From: Pseudomonas izuensis | GTDB taxonomy: Bacteria; Pseudomonadota; Gammaproteobacteria; Pseudomonadales; Pseudomonadaceae | Length of the DNA stretch: 64,000 nucleotides | Reading direction: 5' to 3' | Assembly (NCBI RefSeq): GCF_009861505.1 | Contig: NZ_WTFT01000011.1 | Span: 289,653 to 353,652 of the forward strand | Part shown: positions 32,776 to 42,958 of the stretch, in pieces | Position numbering within the stretch: the stretch's first letter is position 1 | Layout: every line of letters starts with the position of its first letter | Translations under genes and position numbers: made by a program | Notes under the pieces: model-generated | Seen by the model: only the letters and a program-made list of their open reading frames with translations | What the model was told of the DNA's origin: nothing | Database searches by the model: none

Positions 32776-34960
32776 GCGTATAGGTGTGTTTGCGCTGGTT
32801 GATTTCATTCAGCACCGGAAGTAATTCAACCAGCGGCACCGGGCGGCTGAGCAGATAACCCTGAACGAAGTCGCAACCATGGCATTCGAGAAACTGGTAT
32901 TGCTCGAAGGTTTCGACGCCTTCGGTAACCACCTCCAGATGCAGGGTATGGGCCATGGCGATAATTGCCTGGACGATCTCCATGTCCTGGGTCGACTTGG
33001 GGATGTCCTGTATGAATGAACGGTCGATTTTCAGCGTATTGAGCGGCAAGCGCTTGAGGTAGGCCAGGGACGAATAACCGGTGCCGAAATCATCGATCGA
33101 CAGCGAAACGCCCAAGGCGCGAATCTGTCGCAGCTGTACCAGGGTGTCGGCAATATTGCCCATCAACGCATTCTCGGTCACCTCCAGCTCCAGCCGTTGC
33201 GGTGCGACCCCGGTGCTGCGCAATGCCTGTTCGATTTGACCGGCCAGCTCTTCGCGCGCCAGGCTCAGGGGCGAGCAGTTCACGGCAATCTTCAGGGCTT
33301 CGCATCCCTGGTACGACAACTCGGCGAGGTCTACACAGGCCTTGCGCAGCACCCAGTTGTCCAGTTCGGTGATCAGGCCGTTGGCCTCGGCAATGGGGAT
33401 GAAGCGGTCCGGTGCGAGGAATCCGTGGACCGGGTGTTGCCAGCGAATCAACGCTTCAAGCTTGCTGACCTCGCCGGTTTTCAGGTCGTAGATCGGCTGG
33501 TAATAGAGCATCAGGCCGGTGTCTTCGCGCAGGGCGTTGCGCAATTCTTCCTCCAGTTGCAGTTCCAGCGTGGCGCGGGCCTTGAGGTTGGCGCTGAAGA
33601 AGTTCAGGCCGTTGCGGCCGCTACCCTTGGATTGGTACAGCGCCAGGTCGGCGTTTTTCAGCAGCTCATCGCAGGTCTTGCCGTCATCGGGAAACAGGCT
33701 GATGCCGATACTGGTGGTCATGACCATGCGCCGCCCGGCCAGCTCGATGGGCTCCTTCATTTTTTGCATGATGCGCTGAGCCATGTGCCGCGCTTCTTCG
33801 CGATCATTGAGGTTGATGAGCATGCAGAATTCGTCGCCACCGAAGCGTGCCACCACATCTTCGTGACTGCGCACCGAGCCTTTGATATGGCTGGCCAGCA
33901 CCTTGAGCAATTCGTCGCCCGCGTCATGGCCGAGGCTGTCGTTGATGCGCTTGAAATGATCGATGTCGAGAAACAGCACGGCGAGCATGCCGCCTGCATG
34001 GGTTTTCTCGCTGAGTTTCTCGGCGAAGAGCTGATTGAAGCCGCGGCGGTTGGTCAGGTTGGTCAGGGGGTCAAAGTGCGCCACCTGTTGCAGCGACATG
34101 CGCGCCTGATCCAGCTGGCTGAGCAGTGAATTGACCCGTTGCAGGTCATGCTCCTTATGTTGCAGCTTCTTGTCTGCCAACGCCGCACTGATGCAGCTGC
34201 CAATGATCAGCAGGGTCATCACCGCGACCGTCAGGCCCAGTTGCAGGTGATTGTTTTCCCCGGGCTGGGTCAGGAGACTACCGCTTGGCAACACCAGATT
34301 GAACGCGGCCATGCCGGTGAAATGCATGCTGATGATGCCTGTCCCGAGTACCAGGCTGGCGCCGTACTTGAGCAGTTGATGGAACATGCCGACACCGTTG
34401 CGCAAGTAGCTCGCCAGCAGCAACGCCGCCAGGCTGGCGGCAATCGCCACCAGGATAGAGAGGGCGAACATGGTCGGTTGGTAGTAGACCATCGCCTGTG
34501 AGCGCAGGGCGGACATGCCCACGTAATGCATCGTGGCGATGCCCAGGCCGATCCAGACTGAAGCCTTGAGGCATTGCCAGAAGTTCAAGGCAGGACGACT
34601 GAGTGTATGCATCGCCAACCATGACGTGAGCAGGGCGATCAGGAGGGAGACAAGGGTGATGGGCAACAGGTAATGCACGTTGACTGGCGCCTGGAACGCC
34701 AGCATGCCGATGAAGTGCATGGCCCAGATCCCGCCGGCCAGGCACCCGGCACCGACCCAGCGCCAGAGTCGCCGGGAAGCGGCATTTTCCGCATGCGCGA
34801 CCCGTTCGGCCATGTCCAGCGTGGCGAAACTGCCGGCACAGGCGACCAGATAAGCCAGTAGCACCAGAAAAGGGTCATGTATGCAATTGAGTATGACCTG
34901 CCCGCTCTCTGGCAGCTCGGTAATGAAATGCAGACCAAGCCACTCCATAGCATGCCCCAT
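32732..34960 (-). CDS. MHYT-GGDEF-EAL cyclic-di-GMP protein
   Basis: The 742-residue product starts with a seven-helix MHYT sensor (about 1-250; MHFIGMLA, MHYVGMSA and MHFTGMAA), thought to bind copper or sense O2, CO or NO. A GGDEF domain with intact RFGGDEFCML and DIDHFKRINDSLGHDAGD follows. The EAL domain has EALIRWQHP, DDFGTGYSSLAYLKRLP and IDRSFIQD, so both diguanylate cyclase and phosphodiesterase signatures are present. It is probably bifunctional or mainly a phosphodiesterase. The start at 34960 is favoured over one 84 bases upstream. Its 3' end overlaps the dehydrogenase gene by 44 bases. Confidence 0.93.
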   Translation of the reverse strand: MGHAMEWLGLHFITELPESGQVILNCIHDPFLVLLAYLVACAGSFATLDMAERVAHAENAASRRLWRWVGAGCLAGGIWAMHFIGMLAFQAPVNVHYLLPITLVSLLIALLTSWLAMHTLSRPALNFWQCLKASVWIGLGIATMHYVGMSALRSQAMVYYQPTMFALSILVAIAASLAALLLASYLRNGVGMFHQLLKYGASLVLGTGIISMHFTGMAAFNLVLPSGSLLTQPGENNHLQLGLTVAVMTLLIIGSCISAALADKKLQHKEHDLQRVNSLLSQLDQARMSLQQVAHFDPLTNLTNRRGFNQLFAEKLSEKTHAGGMLAVLFLDIDHFKRINDSLGHDAGDELLKVLASHIKGSVRSHEDVVARFGGDEFCMLINLNDREEARHMAQRIMQKMKEPIELAGRRMVMTTSIGISLFPDDGKTCDELLKNADLALYQSKGSGRNGLNFFSANLKARATLELQLEEELRNALREDTGLMLYYQPIYDLKTGEVSKLEALIRWQHPVHGFLAPDRFIPIAEANGLITELDNWVLRKACVDLAELSYQGCEALKIAVNCSPLSLAREELAGQIEQALRSTGVAPQRLELEVTENALMGNIADTLVQLRQIRALGVSLSIDDFGTGYSSLAYLKRLPLNTLKIDRSFIQDIPKSTQDMEIVQAIIAMAHTLHLEVVTEGVETFEQYQFLECHGCDFVQGYLLSRPVPLVELLPVLNEINQRKHTYTLTSLSLVHGTSALM

Positions 34961-35094
34961 GTTGTATTCCTGGCCGACGCAAGCAGCGCCGACGAATGTC
35001 CTGAAGTATAGAGGGCATGCAGGGAGCGCAAGACGTAGTGGCACATTGGTGCCAATGATTTCGGCATTACGCTAATAGCGATTAGTGCTAAGTA

Positions 35095-35460
35095 TCAGGC
35101 GATCTGCTTCTCAGGCATCTGGAATGCGGGCTCCAGCGCCGCCAGGCCGAACGCCGCCCGGGCTGCGTCGCAATCGGGGTTGGGCTGGCCATCGGTCCAG
35201 GACGCTTCGAATTCCCGGCAAGTGCTCGAGCGTTTTTCGTAGATCGAGCATTGCACCGTACTGCCTACGTCCCCTGTCAGACTGACGCAGCGCACGGGTT
35301 TGCACTCGGTGCCCAGCATGGCGACCCGGCTGGGGCTTATTTGTGCGACAAGCTCATCGGGCACTGTCCCTCCGGACGAAGCGCATTCACCCCAAAAAAA
35401 TGACACGCGAAAATGAGAACAGCAGGCACCGCAATTCAGGCACGGACTGGCATCGGACAT
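35095..35460 (-). CDS. YkgJ-family cysteine-cluster protein
   Basis: The 121-residue product opens with a dense Cys motif (CLNCGACCSHFRVSF...C) and a second cluster (CKPVRCVSL, CSIYEKRSSTCREF), the pattern of the YkgJ/Zn-Fe cluster family (UPF0153). It is predicted to bind a metal cluster; the function is unknown. The gene is monocistronic, facing the diguanylate-cyclase gene head to tail. Confidence 0.88.
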   Translation of the reverse strand: MSDASPCLNCGACCSHFRVSFFWGECASSGGTVPDELVAQISPSRVAMLGTECKPVRCVSLTGDVGSTVQCSIYEKRSSTCREFEASWTDGQPNPDCDAARAAFGLAALEPAFQMPEKQIA

Positions 35461-35763
35461 GGGTATTTATCTTAGGAGGGGTGGGGGGCGCTGAGGGCAG
35501 ACAAGGCCGCTATTCTAGGCTTCGCCAGCGGCTTGGAAAGGGGGGGCGAAAAGTATTTTTCAAGGGATGGCAGTGCGGTGAAAACATTCCCCTCGGGCCA
35601 ATGAACATTGAGCCTCGCCGGTGGGCGGGGGCGGCGATTGTGCGTTGTTTTGCCATGGGCTGGTATCAGCCTTGCGAATAATGACAGACAGCTGTGGCGG
35701 GCCTGTCTAGATTGCTGTTACCGGGGACAGTGACGCCCCAATAACAATAAAAGAGACGGACCC
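35461..35763. other. Intergenic region YkgJ / MFS carrier (303 bases)
   Basis: The region contains only a weak promoter-like stretch. I see no inverted repeat or convincing open frame. GAGACGG at the end is the ribosome-binding site of the MFS gene. Confidence 0.5.
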
Positions 35764-37113
35764 ATGCAGAACTCGACCCAAGCGGCGAATGCCTGGCGCA
35801 TTCTGTTCCTGTTGTTCCTGGCCAACCTGTTCAACTTTTTCGACCGCACCATCCCGGCCATCATCATTGAACCGATCCGGATGGAATGGCATCTCAGCGA
35901 TTTCCAGCTGGGCATCATCGGCACTGCATTCACTATTGTCTACGCGATCGCCGGCCTGCCCCTGGGGCGAATGGCCGACACCGGTTCGCGCAGCAAACTG
36001 ATGGGCTGGGGCCTGGCGGTGTGGAGCGGGCTGACCGCGGTCAATGGCATGGTCGGCAGTTTCTGGAGCTTTCTGCTCGTGCGCATGGGCATCGGCATCG
36101 GTGAAGCCAGTTATGCACCGGCCGCCAACTCGCTGATCGGCGATTTGTTTCCGGCGCATCGCCGGGCGCGGGCCATGGGGATTTTCATGCTCGGGCTGCC
36201 GCTGGGGCTGTTGCTGGCGTTCTTCACCATCGGTGCGATGGTCAAGGCGTTCGACAGCTGGCGCGCGCCGTTCTTTATCGCCGCGGTGCCGGGGTTGATC
36301 CTGGCGATCTTCATGTTCTACATCAAGGAGCCCAAACGCGGTGCCGCAGAAAGCGTGCAGGTGTCGCAGGAGAAGGTTGACCGTCCGATCCGCCGTGTCC
36401 TCGCGGTGCCGACTTTCCTGTGGCTCGTGCTGGCCGGGCTGTGCTTCAACTTCGCCACTTATGCCTGCAACTCGTTTCTGGTGCCGATGCTGCAACGCTA
36501 TTTCCTGATGCCATTGCAGGAAGCAGCGGTGGCGACCGGGGTCATCGTCGGTGTAACCGGCCTGGTAGGACTGACCCTGGGTGGCTGGATCGCAGACAAA
36601 ATCCACCAACGCGTTGCCAATGGTCGTCTGTTGTTCGCCGCGTTCAGTCTGATCATTTCCACCCTGTGCACGGCATGGGCGCTGCATTCGGGGCGGATCG
36701 AAATCGGTGTGTTCGTGGCGGTGTTCAGTGTGGGCTGGCTGTTTGCCTATAACTTCTACACCTGCGTTTACACGGCAATCCAGGACGTGGTCGAGCCGCG
36801 CCTGCGGGCGACAGCCATGGCACTGTTCTTCGCCGGGTTGTATCTGCTGGGCGGTGGGCTGGGGCCGGTGGTGGTCGGTGCCTTGTCCGATCATTTTGCG
36901 CATACGGCCATGCTTTCGGCTGGAGCCGAACAGATGACCGAGGCATTCAAGGCGGTCGGCCTGCATGATGCGATGTATCTGATCCCGGTGGCGTTGTTTT
37001 TCACCATGGTGTTTCTGGTGTTGGCATCGCGGTGTTTTGTGCGCGATGCCAAGCGGATGAAGGATGGGTTGGTGGCTGTGGTTGAGCCAGAGGGTGCTGC
37101 GGCGACTGCGTAA
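35764..37113 (+). CDS. MFS transporter, spinster-like
   Basis: The 449-residue product has twelve predicted helices. FLANLFNFFDRTIPAIIIEPI is typical of spinster-type or ACS-family MFS carriers, GLPLGRMADTGSRSKLMGWG is the loop 2-3 motif, and MGIGIGEASYAPAANSLIGDLFP is helix 4. The substrate is unknown; related Pseudomonas proteins are listed as carriers of organic acids or sugars. It is monocistronic, followed by a REPIN and a bidirectional terminator. Confidence 0.85.
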   Translation: MQNSTQAANAWRILFLLFLANLFNFFDRTIPAIIIEPIRMEWHLSDFQLGIIGTAFTIVYAIAGLPLGRMADTGSRSKLMGWGLAVWSGLTAVNGMVGSFWSFLLVRMGIGIGEASYAPAANSLIGDLFPAHRRARAMGIFMLGLPLGLLLAFFTIGAMVKAFDSWRAPFFIAAVPGLILAIFMFYIKEPKRGAAESVQVSQEKVDRPIRRVLAVPTFLWLVLAGLCFNFATYACNSFLVPMLQRYFLMPLQEAAVATGVIVGVTGLVGLTLGGWIADKIHQRVANGRLLFAAFSLIISTLCTAWALHSGRIEIGVFVAVFSVGWLFAYNFYTCVYTAIQDVVEPRLRATAMALFFAGLYLLGGGLGPVVVGALSDHFAHTAMLSAGAEQMTEAFKAVGLHDAMYLIPVALFFTMVFLVLASRCFVRDAKRMKDGLVAVVEPEGAAATA

Positions 37114-37117
37114 TCGC

Positions 37118-37184
37118 CATCGCGAGCAGGCTCACTCCCACATTTGGAATGTATTCCCCTGCAGGAGCGAGCCTGCTCGCGAAG
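37118..37184. repeat. REPIN (slightly degenerate)
   Basis: Arms 37118-37143 and 37159-37184 use the GGAGCGAGCCTGCTCGCGA core; the left arm has one substitution (CTCACTCCC). Confidence 0.8.
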
Positions 37185-37218
37185 AGGCCATCAACAGCAA
37201 CCACAAAACTCAAGCAAA

Positions 37219-37251
37219 CAAAAAGGCCCGCATCGCTGCGGGCCTTTTTGT
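37219..37251. terminator. Bidirectional terminator between the MFS gene and rapA
   Basis: AAAAAGGCCCGCA/TGCGGGCCTTTTT with a TCGC loop provides U-runs on both strands and serves the two convergent genes. Confidence 0.9.
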
Positions 37252-37272
37252 TTATCGGTGGAGCTGGGGGGC

Positions 37273-40119
37273 TTAACCCGCCACCAACACCCGGATCGCT
37301 TCCAGCCGCAGCGCAGCCTTGTCGAGCATGGCCAGGCCTTGTTCACGCTGCTTACGCAGGGCAACCAGTTCGCTGTCGCGTACGGTCGGGTTGACCGCTT
37401 GCAACGCGGTCAGGCGCGCCAGTTCTTCATCGGTATCGGCTGCCAGGCGACGTTGCGCCTCGGCCACGCGCTCGGCATGGCGCGGATAGATTTTGTCTTC
37501 GCCGGCGTTGATCCGTGGCGTCAACTGATCGCGCTGGGCCTGGATAAACTTGTTGGCGCTGGCGCGGGGAACGCTTTCCAGTTGATCGTTCAGGGTTTCG
37601 AACGACACGCGGGCCGACAGGTCATTGCCATTGGCATCGAGCAGGCAGCGCAGGGCGGCCGGCGGCAGGTAACGCCCCAATTGCAGCGAGCGTGGCGCGA
37701 CCACTTCGCTGACGTAGAGCAGTTCCAGCAACACGGTGCCGGGTTTCAGCGCCTTGTTCTTGATCAACGCCACCGCGGTGTTGCCCATGGAACCGGACAA
37801 CACCAGGTCCATGCCGCCCTGCACCATCGGGTGTTCCCAGGTGATGAACTGCATGTCTTCGCGCGACAGCGCCTGGTTGCGGTCGTAGGTGATGGTCACG
37901 CCTTCGTCATCGCCCAGCGGGAAGCTGGCATCGAGCATTTTTTCGCTCGGCTTGAGGATCAGGGCGTTTTCCGAATGGTCCTCGCTGTCGATGCCGAAAG
38001 CGTCGAACAGGGTTTCCATGTAGATCGGCAGGGCGAACTGGTCGTCCTGCTCGAGAATCGCTTCAACCAGTGCTTCGCCTTCGCCAGCGCCGCCGGAATT
38101 GAGCTCCAGCAAGCGGTCGCGACCGGTGTGCAGTTCAGCTTCCAGACGCTCGCGCTCGGTACGCGCTTCGTCGATCAGCGTTTGCCATTCTGCATCGTCG
38201 GCCTCTTCCAGCAGCGGTAGCAGGCGCGGGCCGAACTGATGCTGCAAGGCGTTGCCGGTCGGGCAGGTGTTGAGGAACGCATTGAGCGCCTCGTGGTACC
38301 ACTGGAACAGGCGCTCTTGCGGGCTGGTTTCCAGATACGGGACGTGCAGTTCGATGATGTGTTTCTGGCCGATCCGGTCCAGACGACCAATACGCTGTTC
38401 CAGCAGGTCCGGGTGGGACGGCAGGTCGAACAGTACCAGGTGATGGGAGAACTGGAAGTTGCGGCCTTCACTGCCGATTTCCGAGCAGATCAGCACTTGC
38501 GCGCCAAACTCTTCGTCGGCGAAGTAGGCGGCGGCACGGTCGCGTTCGAGGATGTTCATGCCCTCGTGGAACACCGTGGCCGGGATGCCGGAACGCACAC
38601 GCAGGGCGTCTTCCAGGTCCATGGCGGTTTCTGCGTGGGCGCAGATCACCAGCACTTTGGTGCGCTTGAGCATTTTCAGCTGGTCGATCAGCCATTCGAC
38701 ACGCGGGTCGAATTTCCACCAGCGCTCTTCTTCGCTGGCGTCCGGCTGGGCCTGGAAGCTGACTTCCGGGTACAGCTCGGCGTGATCGCCCAACGGCAAT
38801 TCGAGGTATTCGTCCGGGCACGGCAACGGGTAGGGGTGCAGTTTGCGTTCCGGGAAACCCTGCACAGCGGCACGGGTATTACGGAACAGCACGCGGCCGG
38901 TGCCGTGGCGGTCGAGCAGTTCGCGCACCAGGCGGGCGCTGGCTTCGGTGTCGCCATCGTTGACCGCTTCCAGCAAGGCTTCGCCTTCGTTGCCGAGGAA
39001 ACCGTGGATGGTCTTGTGGGCTTGCGGCGACAAACGTCCCTGGTCCAGCAGCTCCTGAACGGCTTCGGCCACCGGGCGATAGTTTTCGCTCTCGGCGCGG
39101 AATGCATGCAGGTCATGGAAACGGTTCGGGTCGAGCAGGCGCAGACGGGCGAAGTGACTGTCCTGGCCCAGTTGTTCCGGGGTCGCGGTCAACAGCAGCA
39201 CGCCGGGAATGGTTTCGGCGAGTTGTTCGACCAGCGAGTATTCAGGGCTGACCTGATCTTCATGCCACACCAGGTGGTGCGCTTCGTCGACCACCAGCAA
39301 GTCCCAACCAGCGGCGAACAGCGCATCCTGGGCCTTCTCGTCGTCCACCAGCCATTCCAGTGCAACCAGCGCGAGCTGGGTGTCTTCGAACGGGTTGGAG
39401 GCATCGCTTTCGATGAAGCGTTCTTCGTCGAACAGCGCGACCTGCAAATTAAAGCGGCGGCGCATCTCCACCAGCCACTGGTGCTGAAGGTTTTCCGGCA
39501 CCAGGATCAGCACGCGATTGGCGCGACCCGAGAGCAGTTGGCGATGGATCACCAGGCCGGCTTCGATGGTTTTACCCAGGCCCACTTCGTCCGCCAGCAG
39601 AACCCGTGGCGCGATACGGTCGGCGACTTCGCGAGCGATGTGCAACTGGTGCGCGATCGGTTGCGCACGCACGCCACCCAGGCCCCACAGCGAGGACTGC
39701 AACTGGCGGCTGGTGTGTTCGAGGGTGTGGTAACGCAGGGAGAACCAGGCCAGCGGGTCGATCTGCCCGGCGAACAGGCGGTCGCTGGCCAGGCGGAACT
39801 GGATAAAGTTCGACAGTTGGGTTTCCGGCAGTGTGACCACTTCGTTCTGGGCGTTGAGGCCGTGGTAAACCAGCAGGCCATCCATGTCGTCGACTTCGCG
39901 GACGGTCAGTTTCCAGCCTTCGAAGTGAGTGATGGTGTCACCCGGCGAAAAGCGCACGCGAGTGAGGGGCGCATTTCGCAGCGCGTACTGGCGGGTGTCG
40001 CCAGTGGCCGGGTAGAGCACGGTCAACAAGCGGCCGTCCTGTGCCAGAACGGTGCCTAAACCCAGCTCGGCTTCGCTGTCACTGATCCAGCGTTGCCCCG
40101 GTTGATACTGCTGCGCCAT
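37273..40119 (-). CDS. rapA: RNA polymerase-associated protein RapA (HepA)
   Basis: The 948-residue product is a Swi2/Snf2-type ATPase. It has an N-terminal Tudor-like region ([15 protein letters not shown]), motif [21 protein letters not shown], the DEAH box DEAHHL and the C-terminal helicase motif with [19 protein letters not shown] and [12 protein letters not shown]. RapA binds RNA polymerase and recycles it after transcription. Length is close to E. coli RapA (968). It is monocistronic. Confidence 0.97.
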   Translation of the reverse strand: MAQQYQPGQRWISDSEAELGLGTVLAQDGRLLTVLYPATGDTRQYALRNAPLTRVRFSPGDTITHFEGWKLTVREVDDMDGLLVYHGLNAQNEVVTLPETQLSNFIQFRLASDRLFAGQIDPLAWFSLRYHTLEHTSRQLQSSLWGLGGVRAQPIAHQLHIAREVADRIAPRVLLADEVGLGKTIEAGLVIHRQLLSGRANRVLILVPENLQHQWLVEMRRRFNLQVALFDEERFIESDASNPFEDTQLALVALEWLVDDEKAQDALFAAGWDLLVVDEAHHLVWHEDQVSPEYSLVEQLAETIPGVLLLTATPEQLGQDSHFARLRLLDPNRFHDLHAFRAESENYRPVAEAVQELLDQGRLSPQAHKTIHGFLGNEGEALLEAVNDGDTEASARLVRELLDRHGTGRVLFRNTRAAVQGFPERKLHPYPLPCPDEYLELPLGDHAELYPEVSFQAQPDASEEERWWKFDPRVEWLIDQLKMLKRTKVLVICAHAETAMDLEDALRVRSGIPATVFHEGMNILERDRAAAYFADEEFGAQVLICSEIGSEGRNFQFSHHLVLFDLPSHPDLLEQRIGRLDRIGQKHIIELHVPYLETSPQERLFQWYHEALNAFLNTCPTGNALQHQFGPRLLPLLEEADDAEWQTLIDEARTERERLEAELHTGRDRLLELNSGGAGEGEALVEAILEQDDQFALPIYMETLFDAFGIDSEDHSENALILKPSEKMLDASFPLGDDEGVTITYDRNQALSREDMQFITWEHPMVQGGMDLVLSGSMGNTAVALIKNKALKPGTVLLELLYVSEVVAPRSLQLGRYLPPAALRCLLDANGNDLSARVSFETLNDQLESVPRASANKFIQAQRDQLTPRINAGEDKIYPRHAERVAEAQRRLAADTDEELARLTALQAVNPTVRDSELVALRKQREQGLAMLDKAALRLEAIRVLVAG

Positions 40120-40337
40120 GCTGCCTGACTCCCACCTTGAAAAAGCGGGCTATCTTAACGGAATGAGGGCTTCAGGGCCAAAGGACTCTCAGAAAAACTC
40201 TCGGGGTTACGTTAGCCCACTTACGCACGCTGTGTGGGCTACGGCACCACCGAGTGCCAATCGGGTCACAGTTTGCGACCGATGGCTCAAGTCGCCATCC
40301 CGGCGGCCGACAGCCTGCTCACAGGAGACCCATAAAT

Positions 40338-40679
40338 ATGCTGCCACCGATGCTTCCCTTGAGCGCCGTGCCAATCACTTCCCAGCACGACCCGGTCCGC
40401 CCGCGCCCGGACATCGCGCCTGTGGTGCCCATGCAGGAAAGCTCAAGCGACAGTACCATCGACCTGAAGCACCGCAACTCCGAAGAAGCCGCCTTGCTGT
40501 TGCGCGAGGAGCAGCGTCGGCAGCAGGAGCGCGAGCGTCGCCGCCGTGAAGCCGACGATGATCCCGAAGCGTATCTGGCAATTCCCGGTGATGACCTCAA
40601 TGCCGACAACACCGTGCCGGTGGCACCGTTGATGGAAGATCAGCCGCGCCAGGGGTTGTGGGTCGATATCGAGATTTGA
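40338..40679 (+). CDS. Hypothetical conserved Pseudomonas protein
   Basis: The 113-residue product starts at the ATG at 40338 behind AGGAGA. It has a Pro-rich N-terminus and a charged helical middle (LLLREEQRRQQERERRRRE) with an acidic C-terminus. I recognise no domain. Automatic pipelines sometimes name such proteins aspartate-semialdehyde dehydrogenase, for which nothing here gives support. It is divergent from rapA and precedes another small gene. Confidence 0.6.
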   Translation: MLPPMLPLSAVPITSQHDPVRPRPDIAPVVPMQESSSDSTIDLKHRNSEEAALLLREEQRRQQERERRRREADDDPEAYLAIPGDDLNADNTVPVAPLMEDQPRQGLWVDIEI

Positions 40680-40747
40680 GGTCGCGACTGGTCAGCGCCG
40701 TCGCCAGACCGCATTATTGGTGCAATCCCTGCCGAATGATGCGGCAG

Positions 40748-40954
40748 ATGAACAACATTCCAAGCGATGCACTGAACGCCATGAGCCAAGACGACAAGCT
40801 GATCGACCTCAACGCCGAACGCGCCAAGCGCGTCCATGACCTCAACGACAAGCGCCTGAATGAAATGCGCCAGGCGTTCGAACAGGCCATGCCTCTGGGT
40901 AAAGCGAAGAAAAACCCGAAAGCCAAATCGAAGAACAAGCCGAAAAAACGTTGA
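40748..40954 (+). CDS. Small basic hypothetical protein
   Basis: The product is 68 residues from the ATG at 40748; in-frame ATGs at 40739 and 40781 are also possible, and none has a strong ribosome-binding site. It has an acidic N-terminal helix (SQDDKLIDLNAERAKRVHDL) and a very basic tail (KAKKNPKAKSKNKPKKR). No family is recognised. The tail suggests nucleic-acid or membrane-surface binding, which is inference only. Confidence 0.55.
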   Translation: MNNIPSDALNAMSQDDKLIDLNAERAKRVHDLNDKRLNEMRQAFEQAMPLGKAKKNPKAKSKNKPKKR

Positions 40955-41021
40955 CCCCCCCCCGCATCGGTTGATGCGGATCAGTTTTTCCCCTCCTTTA
41001 TATGCCCGGTCCCGGGCAACA

Positions 41022-41035
41022 TTGATCCCGGTCAA
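41022..41035. promoter_or_regulatory. Anr/Fnr box before ccoM
   Basis: TTGATCCCGGTCAA matches the Anr/Fnr consensus TTGAT-N4-ATCAA except one base, with the match centred 72 bases before the ccoM start. It suggests induction at low oxygen. Confidence 0.7.
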
Positions 41036-41100
41036 TATTCTCTCCTGCCCGATTGGTTACCTTAACTCCATCGCAGCAAGGCAACTGCAGGAGAGGCGTC

Positions 41101-41217
41101 ATGTTTTTCGACAACGTGGTGATCGCCGGAGTGCTGACCGTCAGCCTCATGTTGGTGTTTTTTGCAGGGTTCGGATTTTTTATCTGGAAGGATTCGCACA
41201 AGCGGAGAAAACCGTAG
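41101..41217 (+). CDS. ccoM: cbb3-type cytochrome oxidase small subunit CcoM
   Basis: This 38-residue gene is too short for usual gene calls. The product (MFFDNVVIAGVLTVSLMLVF, then AGFGFFIWKDSHKRRKP) is a single helix with a short basic tail. It agrees closely with CcoM, the small subunit seen in the P. stutzeri cbb3 oxidase. AGGAG lies 7 bases upstream, an Anr box stands before it and a terminator follows, so it is a single-gene unit. It is separate from any ccoNOQP genes, none of which are in this window. Confidence 0.8.
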   Translation: MFFDNVVIAGVLTVSLMLVFFAGFGFFIWKDSHKRRKP

Positions 41218-41252
41218 GTCTTTCTGGATGCAATGAGCACGCAAGGCATTTT

Positions 41253-41278
41253 GGGCAACTTAGGTTGCCCTTTTTTTT
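41253..41278 (+). terminator. Terminator after ccoM
   Basis: GGGCAAC/GTTGCCC with a TTAG loop is followed by eight T, 35 bases after the ccoM stop. Confidence 0.9.
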
Positions 41279-41308
41279 GTCTGCGATTTCTATCAAGTAC
41301 GCAAAACA

Positions 41309-41405
41309 CCTGTGGGAGCTGAGCTTGCTCGCGATAGCGGTTTAACATTCAACGAAGATGCTGAATGTTACGGCCTCATCGCGAGCAAGCTCAGCTCCCA
41401 CAGGT
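41309..41405. repeat. REPIN with rare core and a nested hairpin
   Basis: Arms 41309-41340 and 41377-41405 share the unusual core GGAGCTGAGCTTGCTCGCGA and its complement. Between them TAACATTCA/TGAATGTTA (41343-41370) forms a further inverted repeat, so the whole element can fold into one long stem. Confidence 0.85.
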
Positions 41406-41434
41406 TTCTGATTGATTGTAGTTCTGCGGACATG

Positions 41435-41469
41435 AAAAAGGCGCGGTCCTCACGGAGCGCGCCTTTTTC
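41435..41469 (-). terminator. Terminator after the phosphate permease
   Basis: AAAAAGGCGCG/CGCGCCTTTTT encloses a short loop; the left A-run gives the U-run for the minus-strand gene that stops at 41483. Confidence 0.85.
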
Positions 41470-41482
41470 ATTCAGCAGCGTA

Positions 41483-42958
41483 TCAGCTACCCAGTGCCTT
41501 CGAAGCCAGCCAGAACAGGCCCGCCGACAGGGCGACCGTGGCTGGCAGGGTCAGCACCCAGGCCAGCAGGATGGTTTTGACGGTGCCGCCTTGCAGGCCG
41601 CTTTTGTTGGCGACCATGGTCCCGGCCACGCCCGAGGACAGTACATGGGTGGTGGAAACCGGCAGGCTGAAGATGTTGGCCAGGCCGATCAGGCTGGCGG
41701 TGGTGATCTGCGCCGACATACCCTGGGAGTAGGTCATGCCTTGCTTGCCGATCTTCTCGCCGATGGTCAGTACCACGCGTTTCCAACCCACCATGGTGCC
41801 CAGGCCCAGCGCCAGTGCAACCGCCAGAATCACCCAGAAAGGCGCGTATTCGGTGGTGGTGGTCAGATCCTTGCGCAGCTTGTCCAGGTCAGCCTTTTCG
41901 CGGGCGGCCAGGAATGGCAATTTGCTGACCTTCTTCGCGGTATCGTCCAGGCACAGCAGGTAGCGGCGCACTTCGATGCGGCTTTCCGACGACAGCGAGT
42001 GGTAATCCGCAACGCCTTTCAGGGTACCGAGCAAGGCATCGATGGTCGGTTCGGTCTGCTGTGGGTTGCAGCGGAATTTCTCCGGCAGATCGCCTTCCAC
42101 GCTTTTACCCAGGGCCAGGAACTCGCCCAGGGAATCGGCATTGCGCTTGTAGAACTGGCTCAAGTGCAAGGTGGCGTCGCGGGTACGCTCGATCTGGTAG
42201 GTGGTGCTGCTCAGGTCGAGCACGAACTGTGCAGGCACGATACCGATCAGCACCAGCATGATCAGGCCGATACCTTTCTGACCGTCGTTGGAACCGTGCA
42301 CGAAGCTGACGGCCATGGCCGAAATCACCAGTACCAGGCGGTTCCAGAACGGAGGGTGCTTCTTGTCGTCGATCTTGCGACGCTGTTCCGGCGTCTTGTG
42401 CATCTTTGACAGCGGACGCCACCATTTGAGGCCGATCAGTATCAGCGCGGCGATCAGGAAACCTGCCATCGGCGAGAACACCAGCGAAGCACCGATATCG
42501 ATCGCCTTCTGCCAGTTCACGCCGTCAGCCAACGGAATCTCGTTGATCAGGGCGTTGGCCAGGCCTACGCCGAGGATCGAACCGATCAGCGTGTGGGAGC
42601 TGGAGGCGGGGATACCGAAGTACCAGGTGCCCAGGTTCCAGGTGATGGCTGCGGCGAGCAACGAGAACACCATCGCCAGGCCATGGCCGGTATTCACGTT
42701 GATCAGCAGTTCTACCGGCAGCAGGTGGACAATGGCATACGCCACGCCAACGCCGCCCAGCAAGACACCGAGGAAATTGAACACACCGGAAAAAAACACG
42801 GCCAGATGAGGCGGCATTGCTTTGGTGTAGATAACAGTGGCTACCGCGTTAGCGGTGTCATGAAATCCATTGATGAACTCGAAGGCGAGGACAAAAGCCA
42901 GGGCGAGCAAGAGGCTCACAAGCACCCAAGCATCCAGTCCGCTGAATAAATCGATCAT
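41483..42958 (-). CDS. pitA: Low-affinity inorganic phosphate permease, PiT family
   Basis: The 491-residue product has two PiT halves: GFHDTANAVATVIYTKAMPP near the N-terminus and SFVHGSNDGQKGIGLIMLVLIG in the second half, with a cytoplasmic insertion of about 150 residues between. PiT carriers move neutral metal-phosphate with H+ across the inner membrane. The length matches E. coli PitA (499). Pit genes are often paired with a PhoU-like gene; none is visible here. Confidence 0.92.
   Translation of the reverse strand: MIDLFSGLDAWVLVSLLLALAFVLAFEFINGFHDTANAVATVIYTKAMPPHLAVFFSGVFNFLGVLLGGVGVAYAIVHLLPVELLINVNTGHGLAMVFSLLAAAITWNLGTWYFGIPASSSHTLIGSILGVGLANALINEIPLADGVNWQKAIDIGASLVFSPMAGFLIAALILIGLKWWRPLSKMHKTPEQRRKIDDKKHPPFWNRLVLVISAMAVSFVHGSNDGQKGIGLIMLVLIGIVPAQFVLDLSSTTYQIERTRDATLHLSQFYKRNADSLGEFLALGKSVEGDLPEKFRCNPQQTEPTIDALLGTLKGVADYHSLSSESRIEVRRYLLCLDDTAKKVSKLPFLAAREKADLDKLRKDLTTTTEYAPFWVILAVALALGLGTMVGWKRVVLTIGEKIGKQGMTYSQGMSAQITTASLIGLANIFSLPVSTTHVLSSGVAGTMVANKSGLQGGTVKTILLAWVLTLPATVALSAGLFWLASKALGS

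Noticed and set aside
40338..40679. Aspartate-semialdehyde dehydrogenase
   Set aside because: The name is sometimes attached to such small Pseudomonas proteins, but no NADP or catalytic motif exists in 113 residues.
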